A stretch of 28,849 nt of DNA from Bacteroidota bacterium (GTDB lineage: Bacteria; Bacteroidota; Ignavibacteria; Ignavibacteriales; Melioribacteraceae): assembly GCA_023453125.1 (NCBI GenBank), contig JAEXUB010000044.1:1-28849 (forward strand), given 5' to 3'. Under the pieces are notes generated by a model. The model did not search any database and was not told where the DNA came from. It was given only the letters and a program-made list of their open reading frames with translations. Position numbers and translations under genes: made by a program. How positions within the stretch are numbered: the stretch's first letter is position 1; each line of letters opens with the position of its first letter. Positions 1-8,213 of the stretch are shown piece by piece.

Positions 1-96
1 AACAGAGTTCATCCTTCAAGGAATAACAATAAATTATCTGCGTTCCGTCCAAAGCTGCACGATGCGGTTGTGAGGGCCCTGGAATACTATAAATAA
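1..96 (+). CDS. C-terminal end of an unidentified protein (partial at window edge)
   Basis: Frame 1 is open from the first base to a TAA at 94-96 and gives 31 residues ending in ALEYYK. The piece is basic at its start and helix-like at its end (LHDAVVRALEYYK), which suits a real C-terminus. The 5' part lies outside the window. It is too short to identify a family, and I do not assign a function. About 110 bases without a gene separate it from the next start. Confidence 0.5.
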   Translation, partial: NRVHPSRNNNKLSAFRPKLHDAVVRALEYYK

Positions 97-205
97 AGCC
101 GCGTTTAGTAAAATGATTTAAGGTGTCTAAGGCAGAACCGGAGTGTTATAATATCCGTCTTAATACACGCTGATAAAAATATTAAATTTTGAAAAAGGAA
201 AACAA

Positions 206-979
206 ATGAACCCATTGCGTATTATTGTCATTACTCTATTGTTTTATAACATTTTGAATGCACAGACAGCAATAACCATAATTGGAACAATGCACAATCC
301 CACTCCGAAAGTTGACGCCGGCAGGATTCTCGAAGCTGTTAAACGGGTTAATCCCGACCTGATTCTGATGGAATTTGATTCTTCATTGATGGATTCGACA
401 GGAAAGATGCTTGTTGATGTAAAAAGTAACGAGACAACGGCAATGAGAGAATTTTTGAAAATTAAGGATATACCTGTACGTCCGTTTGATTATAAATTCA
501 GAAACAAATTTTACCGTGACAATAAAACATTTGAGAATGAAGAGAAATTCTCGAAGAGAATGGATAGTCTTTACCGGGCCGGAGCGATGGATGAAGGGAC
601 AAAATGGTTCCTCCAGACATATTCTAAATTGAATTTTACCCTTAAGTATTTCGATAATGCCGAACTTCAGACGGTAAACAATGCCAGCACTTCCGCGCTT
701 CTTGAACTCAGGCAGGACCTGATGTATAACGGACTCTTAAAAGCGGCCGAATGCACTCCGGCCATGAAAGACCTTTTAAAATTCTGGAAAGAGAATGGAG
801 AGTTCTGGAATTTCAGAAATAGCGAAATGACTAAAAACATTATCCGGTATGCAAATGATTTCAAAGATAAAAAAATTGTTATTCTTGTCGGCTACTATCA
901 TAAATATGCTCTTGTTAAAAACCTAAAGAAAGAGATGCCGGATAATAATTATATATTAAAAGAGTACTGGGAATACTAA
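206..979 (+). CDS. Secreted TraB/TIKI-superfamily-like protein
   Basis: This 257-residue protein has an N-terminal hydrophobic segment (about residues 5-19) ending in NAQ, read as a signal peptide, so it should be periplasmic or outer-membrane associated. The mature part opens with GTMH (27-30), continues with LMEFD (54-58) and ends with VGYYH (228-232). A paired G-x-x-H at both ends plus an early acidic residue is the layout of the TraB/PrgY/GumN/TIKI superfamily, some members of which are metalloproteases. I infer membership from these motifs only; substrate and activity are unknown. An AAAGGA-type ribosome site precedes the ATG. The esterase gene starts only 4 nt downstream, so the two are probably co-transcribed. 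Confidence 0.6.
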   Translation: MNPLRIIVITLLFYNILNAQTAITIIGTMHNPTPKVDAGRILEAVKRVNPDLILMEFDSSLMDSTGKMLVDVKSNETTAMREFLKIKDIPVRPFDYKFRNKFYRDNKTFENEEKFSKRMDSLYRAGAMDEGTKWFLQTYSKLNFTLKYFDNAELQTVNNASTSALLELRQDLMYNGLLKAAECTPAMKDLLKFWKENGEFWNFRNSEMTKNIIRYANDFKDKKIVILVGYYHKYALVKNLKKEMPDNNYILKEYWEY

Positions 980-983
980 TAAT

Positions 984-1955
984 ATGAAAAAGGATTTCTA
1001 TCCCGCATATGCGGCAGGCAGGCTTCACCGTCAGTCATACGCAATACTTGACCAGATTGACAGAAACAAATACAAGCCTCTGATTCAGATGCCGGTTGAT
1101 GAAGCAAGAGAGGCATTTCTTGAGACAGCCTGGATGGGGAAACCGGACGCAGATGTAATTGTTTCAAAAACAGAAACGGAATCGGGCGGATGTAAAATTC
1201 CATTATGGATTTATACACCCCATGGAGAAGGGCCTCATCCGATAGTGCTTTATTTTCACGGCGGTGGATTTGTGCTTGGCAAGCTTGAAGAGTTTAATTC
1301 CTTTTGTACGTTTTTGTCAAAAGGAACGGGCGCAATTGTGGTTTCGGCAGGATACCGGCTTGCCCCGGAATATAAACATCCTGCCCAGGTTGAAGATGCC
1401 GAAGCTGCTTTAAACTGGATTCTGGCAAACGGCGGAAAAGTAAATGCCGATTTAAACCGTATTGCCGTTGCGGGGGACAGCGCCGGGGGAAATTTATCCG
1501 CTGTACTTGCCATAATGGCCAGAGAAAGAAATATTAGATTATCCGCACAGGTGCTTATTTGTCCCTGGCTAAATTTGAACAGTCTCGAAAGAGAATCATA
1601 CCGGTTATTCGGCCAAGGGCTCTGGTTGTCGACTGAAGGAATTAAGTGGTACAGGAATCATTATCTTCAGAATTTATCGCAGGCCGGTTCATATAAAGTT
1701 TCCCCCGGATTGCTTCTTGATGTAACAGGGCTTCCGCCGGCTCTGATTATTGCCGCCGAATACGATGTTCTGAAAGACGAAGCAGAGGAATACTACAGAA
1801 AGCTTAAGAGCGCAGGAGTGCCTGTTAAATATTCGGTTTATGAAGGGATGCTTCATGACTTTGTTACACTCCCCGGACTGTTCGATAAAGCAGAGGAAGG
1901 TATTGATGAAATCTGTTCCTGGCTTAATAATGTTTTTGCAAAAGAGATACTGTGA
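984..1955 (+). CDS. Alpha/beta hydrolase, HSL-type esterase/lipase
   Basis: This 323-residue protein carries the hormone-sensitive-lipase (GDXG) family signature. The oxyanion-hole HGGG lies at 92-95 and the nucleophile elbow GDSAGG has Ser166. The acidic member is probably Asp261 in YDVLKDE, and the histidine is His291 in LHDF. Together these form a complete Ser-Asp-His triad. The family hydrolyses short- to medium-chain carboxylic esters. There is no signal peptide, so it is likely cytoplasmic. The start is 4 nt after the previous stop with no clear ribosome site, suggesting translational coupling. The natural substrate cannot be read from the sequence. Confidence 0.9.
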   Translation: MKKDFYPAYAAGRLHRQSYAILDQIDRNKYKPLIQMPVDEAREAFLETAWMGKPDADVIVSKTETESGGCKIPLWIYTPHGEGPHPIVLYFHGGGFVLGKLEEFNSFCTFLSKGTGAIVVSAGYRLAPEYKHPAQVEDAEAALNWILANGGKVNADLNRIAVAGDSAGGNLSAVLAIMARERNIRLSAQVLICPWLNLNSLERESYRLFGQGLWLSTEGIKWYRNHYLQNLSQAGSYKVSPGLLLDVTGLPPALIIAAEYDVLKDEAEEYYRKLKSAGVPVKYSVYEGMLHDFVTLPGLFDKAEEGIDEICSWLNNVFAKEIL

Positions 1956-2032
1956 AAATTAAACAGCCCGGTTGCCCTTTTCTCTTAATAATCTTAAGTT
2001 ATACTGCACGCCGGGAAATATAACCGGCAAGC

Positions 2033-2038
2033 AGGAGG
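2033..2038 (+). promoter_or_regulatory. Perfect AGGAGG ribosome binding site deciding a GTG start
   Basis: AGGAGG sits 5 nt before the in-frame GTG at 2044. The reading frame is open further upstream to a TTG at 1972, but that codon has no ribosome site and would place a non-hydrophobic 24-residue extension before the first membrane segment. The site therefore favours the GTG. Confidence 0.75.
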
Positions 2039-2043
2039 ATGTT

Positions 2044-2427
2044 GTGTTTATTACATTATTAATAGTTGTTTTCGTCGTTTCGCTTGGTACTTCTTTTTTA
2101 ACGGCTCTTATTTTCTCAAAACCTGTTAACAAAATTTTAACCAGGCTTGTATCTGAAGAACTTGCCCCGACCTGGCAGAGATATATTTTATATGCCGTTT
2201 ATGTCGTTGGTATTTCAGGGGGAACGAGAGTCTGGGAAATGGAACGTTATATTGATCCGGGCGAGGATGGAAAAGTTCTTGTGCTTAATTCGGAAAGATG
2301 GTTTATTGAAATCTATAAGACAGTAATAGGATCCCTTCAGGGAGTAGCCTGGATGCTTCTGGTGTTCTTTCTTTTTGCACTGGTAGGTTATGTGCTTGTG
2401 AGAGGATTTGAAGCAAGAAAGATGTAG
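2044..2427 (+). CDS. Small integral membrane protein, unknown function
   Basis: I choose the GTG at 2044 because of the AGGAGG 5 nt upstream; this gives 127 residues. Three hydrophobic stretches are visible: about residues 2-26, a weaker one near 45-60, and about 97-119. Between them lies a charged loop containing WEMERYIDPGEDGK. The C-terminus is basic (RGFEARKM). I recognise no family. It lies on the same strand after the esterase gene and may share its transcript. The membrane topology is a guess from hydrophobicity by eye. Confidence 0.6.
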   Translation: MFITLLIVVFVVSLGTSFLTALIFSKPVNKILTRLVSEELAPTWQRYILYAVYVVGISGGTRVWEMERYIDPGEDGKVLVLNSERWFIEIYKTVIGSLQGVAWMLLVFFLFALVGYVLVRGFEARKM

Positions 2428-2503
2428 TTTTTGCTAATACACAGTTTTTACGGACTTTAAATGCTTAGGTGCAGGACGCACCGAATTATAAGAGAGGGGC
2501 AAT

Positions 2504-2866
2504 ATGAAACCTGTTAACATCAAAGAAAAATTTTCTCTTTTTAACGAATATTGGACTCCTAAAATTATAGGAAACTGCAACGGTCAGTTACTTAAAATAG
2601 CCAAGACAAAAGGGGAGTTTATCTGGCACAGTCACGAGAATGAAGATGAGGTGTTTATAGTTATAAAAGGGGAATTTGAACTTGGTTTCAGGGGTAATTC
2701 AGTTCTTCTAAAGGAAGGGGAATTGTATGTAGTTCCCAAAGGGGTTGAACACCGTCCCCGCGCAGTAAGCGATGAAGCGTGGGTAATGCTTGTTGAGCCG
2801 GAATCAACACGTCACACCGGGAATGTGGTTTCTGAATTAACCAGGGATAATCAGGAAAGGATTTAA
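2504..2866 (+). CDS. Single-domain cupin protein
   Basis: This 120-residue protein is nearly all one cupin barrel. Motif 1 is H42-S-H44-x4-E49 followed by IKGEFE, and motif 2 contains the PKGVEH stretch with His83. These four side chains are the usual metal ligands (two His and Glu, plus His from motif 2), so metal binding is likely. A purine-rich GAGAGGGG ribosome site precedes the ATG. The stop codon is directly followed by the GTG of the acyltransferase gene with no spacer, so the two are translationally coupled. Small cupins of this type include isomerases, oxygenases and sensors; which applies here cannot be told. Confidence 0.85.
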   Translation: MKPVNIKEKFSLFNEYWTPKIIGNCNGQLLKIAKTKGEFIWHSHENEDEVFIVIKGEFELGFRGNSVLLKEGELYVVPKGVEHRPRAVSDEAWVMLVEPESTRHTGNVVSELTRDNQERI

Positions 2867-4024
2867 GTGGAATCAAGAGAGCGCAGGCACGATATTGACT
2901 GGATAAGGGTGATTGCTTTTTACATTCTAATTTTATTTCACGTTGGAATGGTGTTTGTGCCGTGGGATTTTCACATTAAAAACAATACCACGGCAGAGTG
3001 GTTTGAAACTTGGATGGCATTTTTAAGCCAGTGGCGGCTTCCCCTTTTGTTTCTTGTTTCGGGAGCAGGGGTATACTTTGCATTTGGAAAAAGAAACTGG
3101 AAACAGTTTGCGGCAGAAAGAACGAGAAGGCTTTTTATTCCCCTTTTATTGGGGATTTTTGTAATTGTTCCGCCGCAGATATTTATTGAAAGAATATCGA
3201 ACGGAGCAGTATTCAATAATTACATTGAATTTTGGGGGACCGTTTTTAATTTTATTCCCTACCCCGCAGGGGGGAGTTTCAGCTGGCATCATCTCTGGTT
3301 TGTTGCCTATATATTTGTTTTCTCTCTTATTCTCATTCCTTTTTTTGTTTTCCTGAGGGGGGAAGGCTCCCTCAAATTCAGAGAAAAAATTGCCGAAATG
3401 ATTGATATGCATCCTAACCTCATATATACATTCTCTATTCCCCTGCTGGCTGTCTATTATTTTATGGCGCCACTCTTTCCTACTACTCACGCGTTGTACG
3501 GCGACTGGTATAATCTTTTATTTTCGCTTTTGTTTTTTATTACCGGATTTTTAATCTGCTCGGTTAAAGGGGTGTGGGAAATTATAGAGAAAAAGAGAAG
3601 ACTTTCGCTCCGGATAAGTATTCTGCCTTTTCTTTTTCTAACACTTTTTGTCTGGGGGCCGACTTTCGAGATTGTCGAAGAGGATACATATACATTCTTT
3701 TTCTTTTACAGTGTGCTGCGGACTATATTAATTGTCTCCCTTATATATGCAATTCTGGGTTACGGCAAGCATTATCTGAATAAGCCGGGCAAATTTCTTT
3801 CCTATGCAAACGAATCGGTATATCCGCTCTATATTCTGCATCAGACGGTCTTAATTGTTCTCGGCTTTTACATTATTAAAATGGATTTGAGCATTGTGCC
3901 CAAATTTCTCCTTTTGACAGCCGGCACGTTTACGGTTAGCTATGCGCTATATGAGCTTTTCATAAGGCGATTTAATTTTATGCGTTTTCTTTTTGGAATG
4001 AAATCTCGTCAAAAAGAAAAATAA
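2867..4024 (+). CDS. Acyltransferase family 3 membrane protein (MdoC/OpgC-like)
   Basis: This 385-residue, strongly hydrophobic protein has roughly ten membrane segments. Its N-terminus, RRHDIDWIRVIAF followed by a membrane helix ending in His25, is the typical opening of acyltransferase 3 proteins, and WRLPLLFLVSG near residue 55 fits as well. The family moves acyl groups (often succinyl or acetyl) across the inner membrane onto sugars or glycans; OpgC modifies periplasmic glucans. The acceptor here is unknown. The start is a GTG abutting the cupin stop. The C-terminus is basic. No hairpin terminator was seen after the stop. Confidence 0.85.
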   Translation: MESRERRHDIDWIRVIAFYILILFHVGMVFVPWDFHIKNNTTAEWFETWMAFLSQWRLPLLFLVSGAGVYFAFGKRNWKQFAAERTRRLFIPLLLGIFVIVPPQIFIERISNGAVFNNYIEFWGTVFNFIPYPAGGSFSWHHLWFVAYIFVFSLILIPFFVFLRGEGSLKFREKIAEMIDMHPNLIYTFSIPLLAVYYFMAPLFPTTHALYGDWYNLLFSLLFFITGFLICSVKGVWEIIEKKRRLSLRISILPFLFLTLFVWGPTFEIVEEDTYTFFFFYSVLRTILIVSLIYAILGYGKHYLNKPGKFLSYANESVYPLYILHQTVLIVLGFYIIKMDLSIVPKFLLLTAGTFTVSYALYELFIRRFNFMRFLFGMKSRQKEK

Positions 4025-4217
4025 TCTAAAATTCGACCGTAACTCCGGGTATTCCCCCTATTTTGTCTCACTGCAGCGAAAAATTAAAACACTCATATGC
4101 CGCATTTTTAAACAAAAACAACGTTTGGAGCGTAGTATCTATCACAGTTCCCGGCCGGAAACTTAATTATTTTCCCATTGTGTTCGATAATAAAGGAAAA
4201 AAGAAAGAAGGTTTGAG

Positions 4218-4589
4218 ATGTCGTCTATAAATGGAGTCGGGGGAAGTAAAAATTTGCTTACCGAAGATTTCTCTTCTGCAAAGAAGATAAGAAAAGAGAA
4301 ACAGCCGCAGGATAAAATAGAGATTTCAAATACATCAAAAGCGTTCGCGAAAATTGAATCTTTCCTTAATTTAGGCAAGTCGGACCGCCTGGACATAAGC
4401 GGACTGAATGATGCAGAGAAGGAGGAGTTTCTTAAAATGCTGGCCACCCTCCTGAAAGAGGGAATAGTAGGTTATGAAATTATTGATGTAAACGGAAAGC
4501 CGGAAAAGCATTACATTGTAAATCAGATTGGGAATGAAAGATTATACGGCAAGAAGCTTTATAAGAAGCAGGGTTATAATAAAGATTAA
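4218..4589 (+). CDS. Conserved-looking hypothetical protein, 123 aa
   Basis: This is a soluble, charged protein starting MSSINGVGGSK, with a GAAGG ribosome site 6 nt before the ATG. Residues about 30-45 (QDKIEISNTSKAFAKI) resemble the short segment found in FlgM and other flagellum-linked small proteins, but the C-terminal half (EGIVGYEIIDVNGKPEKHY) does not match FlgM. The resemblance is therefore weak and no function is assigned. The gene is preceded by about 190 nt of non-coding DNA and converges with the next gene; the two stop codons overlap. Confidence 0.6.
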   Translation: MSSINGVGGSKNLLTEDFSSAKKIRKEKQPQDKIEISNTSKAFAKIESFLNLGKSDRLDISGLNDAEKEEFLKMLATLLKEGIVGYEIIDVNGKPEKHYIVNQIGNERLYGKKLYKKQGYNKD

Positions 4590-5104
4590 AAGGTAAGGTT
4601 AACCAGGGTGCCGTTCCGCTTTGCTCGGCTTAGATGATATGTATTACTTATTCTTTCCTGCCATAATTCAACAGGAGAAAAAGTTGTTTTCTTTTCGGGC
4701 GCCGGTGCCGGATTGTTGAATACTATATAATAACCTTTTCCCGTCAATTCAGGGGCTGATTTTTCCTCTTCGGGTTCTTCTTCATCAAGAAGAGCCTGAA
4801 AATTCTTCTGTTCCGGATCTTTGCGTACCGTTTTTTTTGTTTCGTTAAATGATTTATCCGATTCCTGCGGTCTCGAAATGGGGGCTCCCGGTACAAAACG
4901 GTAATCGTAAATTGCGGCAGAGCCTTTTGTATCGGCAGTTTCTGTTATGAGAGTATTTTTTTGATCCTGCGAAGATTTTTTTTCAATAATGGATTTTTCG
5001 GCCATGGAAATAACGTCGGCTGCCCGCCTAATTTCGGCTACATTCGCGGAAGATCTAATGTATCCGCTGTAGGTCAATATGTCCGAAACCGGATTGACTG
5101 TCAT
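4586..5104 (-). CDS. Hypothetical protein, 172 aa, low-complexity acidic middle
   Basis: This minus-strand gene has a good AAAGGA ribosome site before its ATG. The N-terminal 40 residues look helical (ANVAEIRRAADVISMAEKS). The middle is polar and probably disordered, with an acidic run (DEEEPEEEKSAPE). The C-terminal part (GKGYYIVFNNPAP and ELWQERISNTYHLSR) looks ordered. There is no signal peptide or membrane segment and no recognised family. Its stop overlaps the stop of the plus-strand gene by a few bases, so the pair is tail to tail. Confidence 0.55.
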   Translation of the reverse strand: MTVNPVSDILTYSGYIRSSANVAEIRRAADVISMAEKSIIEKKSSQDQKNTLITETADTKGSAAIYDYRFVPGAPISRPQESDKSFNETKKTVRKDPEQKNFQALLDEEEPEEEKSAPELTGKGYYIVFNNPAPAPEKKTTFSPVELWQERISNTYHLSRAKRNGTLVNLTF

Positions 5105-5269
5105 ATCTGCGTTCCTTTCCGGTGTAACTTTACGGATTTATAAGAATTAAAGCAAGTGGATAAAGTGTCCAATTAAAACTAATTTTGAATTACATGCGTC
5201 AAATCACATATCCCTTTTTTGGAAAGAGATGGGGAAAAGAGTAGTTTTGATCAAATAAATGAGGTCTGG

Positions 5270-6193
5270 TTGGAAAAGGAAAAAGTAATTGAATTAACAG
5301 GATTAACGAAGAAATTCAAGGATTTAACAGCAGTAAACAGCTTAAATTTGAATGTTTACAGGGGGGATGTATTCGGATTTCTTGGTCCGAACGGGGCAGG
5401 CAAAAGCACTACAATCAGGATGATGCTTTCCCTTATTAAACCGACCGGGGGAGAAATTAAATTATTCGGCAAATCCTTAAATGAAAACAGGATCGAAATT
5501 TTGAGGAAAGTAGGGGCAATTGTAGAGAAACCCGACTTTTATCTTTATCTCACCGCGTACAAGAATCTTGAACTCCTTGGAAAAATTTCGGGGGCAGATG
5601 TATCGAAGAAGAATATTATGGAAATGCTTGAGCTTGTGGGGCTTGCCAAGAGGTATAACAGCAAGGTTAAAACATTTTCACACGGAATGAAGCAGAGGCT
5701 GGGGCTTGCGCAGGCGCTTCTGCACGATCCCGAGTTAATTATTCTTGACGAACCGACTACGGGACTGGACCCACAGGGAATGAAGGAAGTAAGGGAGCTT
5801 GTTTTATACTTAAGCAAAGAGAAAGGGAAAACCATTTTTCTTTCATCTCATATATTGAGAGAAGTTGAAATTATTGCCAACAGAATGATTATTATAAATA
5901 AAGGCACCACCCAGGTTGAGGGAAATGTAAGCGAGCTGCTCGATAGTCAGAATATAAGCGTTACAATAGATGTAAACGATACCGGTGCTGCAATGGAGCT
6001 GATTTCGCGCTCCGAATGGAAAGAAACGGCCTCTTTACCGGATGGAGCAGGCATTGTGATGAATGTAAACAAGGATGATCTTCACAGAATTAACAGGCTG
6101 CTGGTTGAAAACAATATTCAGGTTAATTCACTTGTACCCTCCAGATCGCTCGAAGAGTATTTCTTAAAAATAACAGAGGGGGAGGGAAAATGA
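5270..6193 (+). CDS. ABC transporter ATP-binding subunit (exporter, ABC-2 type)
   Basis: This subunit carries Walker A GPNGAGKS (39-46), Walker B with Asp160-Glu161 (LDEPTTGLDP) and a signature-like stretch FSHGMKQR, in which SHGM replaces the usual SGGQ, as is common in BcrA/NatA-type subunits. The C-terminal third is the extra domain typical of drug or bacteriocin exporters. I prefer the TTG at 5270 (307 residues) because GAGG lies 5 nt upstream and the nucleotide-binding fold begins right after it. The frame is open to a TTG at 5219, which would add 17 residues but has no ribosome site. It overlaps the permease start as ATGA, so the two are coupled. The substrate is unknown. Confidence 0.9.
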   Translation: MEKEKVIELTGLTKKFKDLTAVNSLNLNVYRGDVFGFLGPNGAGKSTTIRMMLSLIKPTGGEIKLFGKSLNENRIEILRKVGAIVEKPDFYLYLTAYKNLELLGKISGADVSKKNIMEMLELVGLAKRYNSKVKTFSHGMKQRLGLAQALLHDPELIILDEPTTGLDPQGMKEVRELVLYLSKEKGKTIFLSSHILREVEIIANRMIIINKGTTQVEGNVSELLDSQNISVTIDVNDTGAAMELISRSEWKETASLPDGAGIVMNVNKDDLHRINRLLVENNIQVNSLVPSRSLEEYFLKITEGEGK

Positions 6194-7026
6194 GCACGCT
6201 TGTATATATAGAATTGCAGAAAATATTTAAAAAGTGGCGCACCTACATAGGATTTATTGCTATTGCCGTTCTTGTCGCCCTTGTTCAAATCTCAATTTAT
6301 TTAACCGGCTCCGGTTATGCAAATATGGCAGAGCGGAGTTTGAAGAACCAGTTTGCCATTAGCGGCGACCTGGTGAACGGATATCTGATAGGGAGCTTAA
6401 TTCTTAACGCCCTTTTTGTACACATTCCTTTCTTAATTGTGCTTGTAGGGGGGGATCTCCTAGCCGGAGAAGCTACCGCAGGCACATACCGGATGCTTGT
6501 TACACGCCCGGTTTCACGGGTAAAAATTATTGTCTCTAAATTCATTGCCGGAAACATCTATGTCTTTTTGATGATGGCCTGGCTTGCATTATTGAGTCTT
6601 GGCCTGAGTGTTTTGTTTTTCGGCTCCGGAGAAATGATAATATTTTCCGACGGAATAGTGCTGCTTGCCGAAAATGATATTTTGTGGAGGTTTGCAGGAG
6701 CTTATCTTGTATCGCTGATTTCTCTCTCCACCGTTTTCTCCCTTTCCTTCTTTTTTTCCTCACTCGTAGAAAACGCTATTGGCCCTATTGTGGCATCAAT
6801 GGCGGTAATAATAATACTGATTATTGTGTCTGCACTTGAAATTGAAATTCTCAATCCAATTAAGCCGTATCTTTTCCCGGTTCATATGGGAATCTGGAGC
6901 AACTTTTTTACCGAGCCTGTAGATTACGGTATCATAATGGAATCGATAGGAATACTTGTTGCTCACACAGCGGTATTCTTCGGGGCGGCTCTTTACATAT
7001 TCAAAAAGAAAGATATTTTATCATAG
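6190..7026 (+). CDS. ABC-2 type transporter permease
   Basis: This 278-residue membrane protein has about six hydrophobic helices. The N-terminus is IELQKIFKKWRTYIGF, a cytoplasmic amphipathic start followed by a helix, and the middle contains GEATAGTYRMLVTRPVSR, a characteristic stretch of ABC-2 permeases next to the ATPase contact. It is encoded immediately after its ATPase with an ATGA overlap and ends in the basic tail FKKKDILS. Together they should form a dimeric exporter in the inner membrane. A role in drug, lipid or peptide export is possible but not decidable. Confidence 0.9.
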   Translation: MSTLVYIELQKIFKKWRTYIGFIAIAVLVALVQISIYLTGSGYANMAERSLKNQFAISGDLVNGYLIGSLILNALFVHIPFLIVLVGGDLLAGEATAGTYRMLVTRPVSRVKIIVSKFIAGNIYVFLMMAWLALLSLGLSVLFFGSGEMIIFSDGIVLLAENDILWRFAGAYLVSLISLSTVFSLSFFFSSLVENAIGPIVASMAVIIILIIVSALEIEILNPIKPYLFPVHMGIWSNFFTEPVDYGIIMESIGILVAHTAVFFGAALYIFKKKDILS

Positions 7027-7033
7027 GAGATTT

Positions 7034-7735
7034 ATGAAAAGGATTTTAGCATTTGTTTTAATCGCGGGTTCTCTCTTTGCCCAGAATCCGAATCCCGATA
7101 AATTAATTAAGGAAGTAAAAGATAAATTTTCCAGGGTTAAAGATTATTCTGCCGACGCAAATATTAAATTGGATATACCTTTTTTCAAAATGCCCGACAG
7201 AAATGTAAAGATATATTTCAAACAGCCGGACAAGACGCACATAGAATCAAAGGAATTTACCGTGCTTCCCAAGATGGGATTGAATCTTAACCCGATAGAC
7301 GCGATTGCCGGAGATTTTGCCGCTGTTTATTTAAGGCAGGACATTGTTGACGGAAAGAAAATTGAAGTAATAAACCTCACCCCAAAGAGCGATACTGCCA
7401 AAGTGCGTTATGTTAAGCTCTGGATTGATTCTCAGGAGAAGCTGATACGGCGGTTTGAAATTTCTTTTATCAACAGTTCGAATGCCAAGGCAGATCTTTT
7501 TTACGGATCGCAGATTAAAACGGGGCTTCCGGATAAAATTGTATTCCAGATGGATTTCGGGAACGTAAGACTCCCGGGGGGAATGAATCCTTTGCAGAGA
7601 AGAAAAGAGGATAAGAAGGAAACCAAGGAGAATAAGGAAAATAAGGAAAACAGCGGAACCGTTACGGTCACATATTCCAATTACAGAATAAACGGCGGAA
7701 TTGACGACAAAATTTTTGCCGATAAAAAGAAATAA
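7034..7735 (+). CDS. LolA-like periplasmic protein (outer-membrane lipoprotein sorting fold)
   Basis: I choose the ATG at 7034: TAGGAGA lies just upstream and the protein then opens with a signal peptide, MKRILAFVLIAGSLFAQ (cut after FAQ). The frame is open to 6956, inside the permease gene, but that is not used. The mature part begins with KLIKEVKDKFSRVKDYSADANIKLD and continues through short strand-like segments, as in LolA/LppX-type half-barrels that carry lipids or lipoproteins across the periplasm. Near the C-terminus a lysine/glutamate-rich insert (KETKENKENKENS) is encoded by 9-nt repeats. It stands between an exporter and a lipid-transport operon. Family membership is inferred from pattern, not from diagnostic residues. 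Confidence 0.65.
   Translation: MKRILAFVLIAGSLFAQNPNPDKLIKEVKDKFSRVKDYSADANIKLDIPFFKMPDRNVKIYFKQPDKTHIESKEFTVLPKMGLNLNPIDAIAGDFAAVYLRQDIVDGKKIEVINLTPKSDTAKVRYVKLWIDSQEKLIRRFEISFINSSNAKADLFYGSQIKTGLPDKIVFQMDFGNVRLPGGMNPLQRRKEDKKETKENKENKENSGTVTVTYSNYRINGGIDDKIFADKKK
7616..7651 (+). repeat. Four 9-nt tandem units inside the LolA-like gene
   Basis: The units AAGGAAACC, AAGGAGAAT, AAGGAAAAT and AAGGAAAAC follow one another in frame and encode KET-KEN-KEN-KEN. The period is a multiple of three, so gain or loss of a unit would keep the frame. Confidence 0.85.
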
Positions 7736-7784
7736 TATTGCTTAAATTTGTATTGCGTTTAGATAATATTTCTTTGAGATAGAT

Positions 7785-8147
7785 GTGAATGCTAAAGAAG
7801 CGGGGCTTTTAGGCGAAGAGCTGGCCTGCGGATTGATGAAAGATAAGGGTTATGAAATTGTTAAAAGGAACTTCCGGTTCGGACACGGTGAAATAGACAT
7901 TATTGCGCGGCATGAAGGATTTCTGGTATTTATTGAGGTAAAGACGAGGCAGAACGACGAGTGGGGGCCCCCCGAAGCCGCAATTACACAGGCAAAACAG
8001 AAACAGATTATCAAAATTGCGAAGGCATATCTTTATATAAACGGCATAAGCGAAGCCGAATGCCGGTTTGATGTTGTCGCAGTATCTCTTTACAATTTAG
8101 AAAGGCCTGTCTTAACCCATTTTGAGAACGCATTCATAGAGATGTGA
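7785..8147 (+). CDS. yraN: YraN / UPF0102 family protein, nuclease-like fold
   Basis: This 120-residue protein starts with a GTG. It has the family's G-E36-I-D38-I-I and I-E51-V-K53-T-R motifs, which match the active-site layout of Holliday-junction-resolvase-like PD-(D/E)xK nucleases. The N-terminal GLLGEELACGLMKDKGYEI is also typical. Length is normal for the family. The biochemical role of YraN proteins is poorly settled. It lies alone between the LolA-like gene and mlaE; a short AT-rich spacer precedes mlaE. Confidence 0.9.
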   Translation: MNAKEAGLLGEELACGLMKDKGYEIVKRNFRFGHGEIDIIARHEGFLVFIEVKTRQNDEWGPPEAAITQAKQKQIIKIAKAYLYINGISEAECRFDVVAVSLYNLERPVLTHFENAFIEM

Positions 8148-8213
8148 TTTTAATTGATTTTTTCCTTATTAATTATTCCTATATTTGTTATTATTTTGCG
8201 GAAACGGTGATTG

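Noticed and set aside
1972..2043. Upstream extension of the small membrane protein from TTG at 1972
   Set aside because: The perfect AGGAGG before the GTG at 2044 and the position of the first membrane helix favour the shorter protein.
6956..7033. Upstream extension of the LolA-like protein into the permease gene
   Set aside because: The ATG at 7034 has its own ribosome site and starts a clean signal peptide; the extension is permease sequence in another frame.
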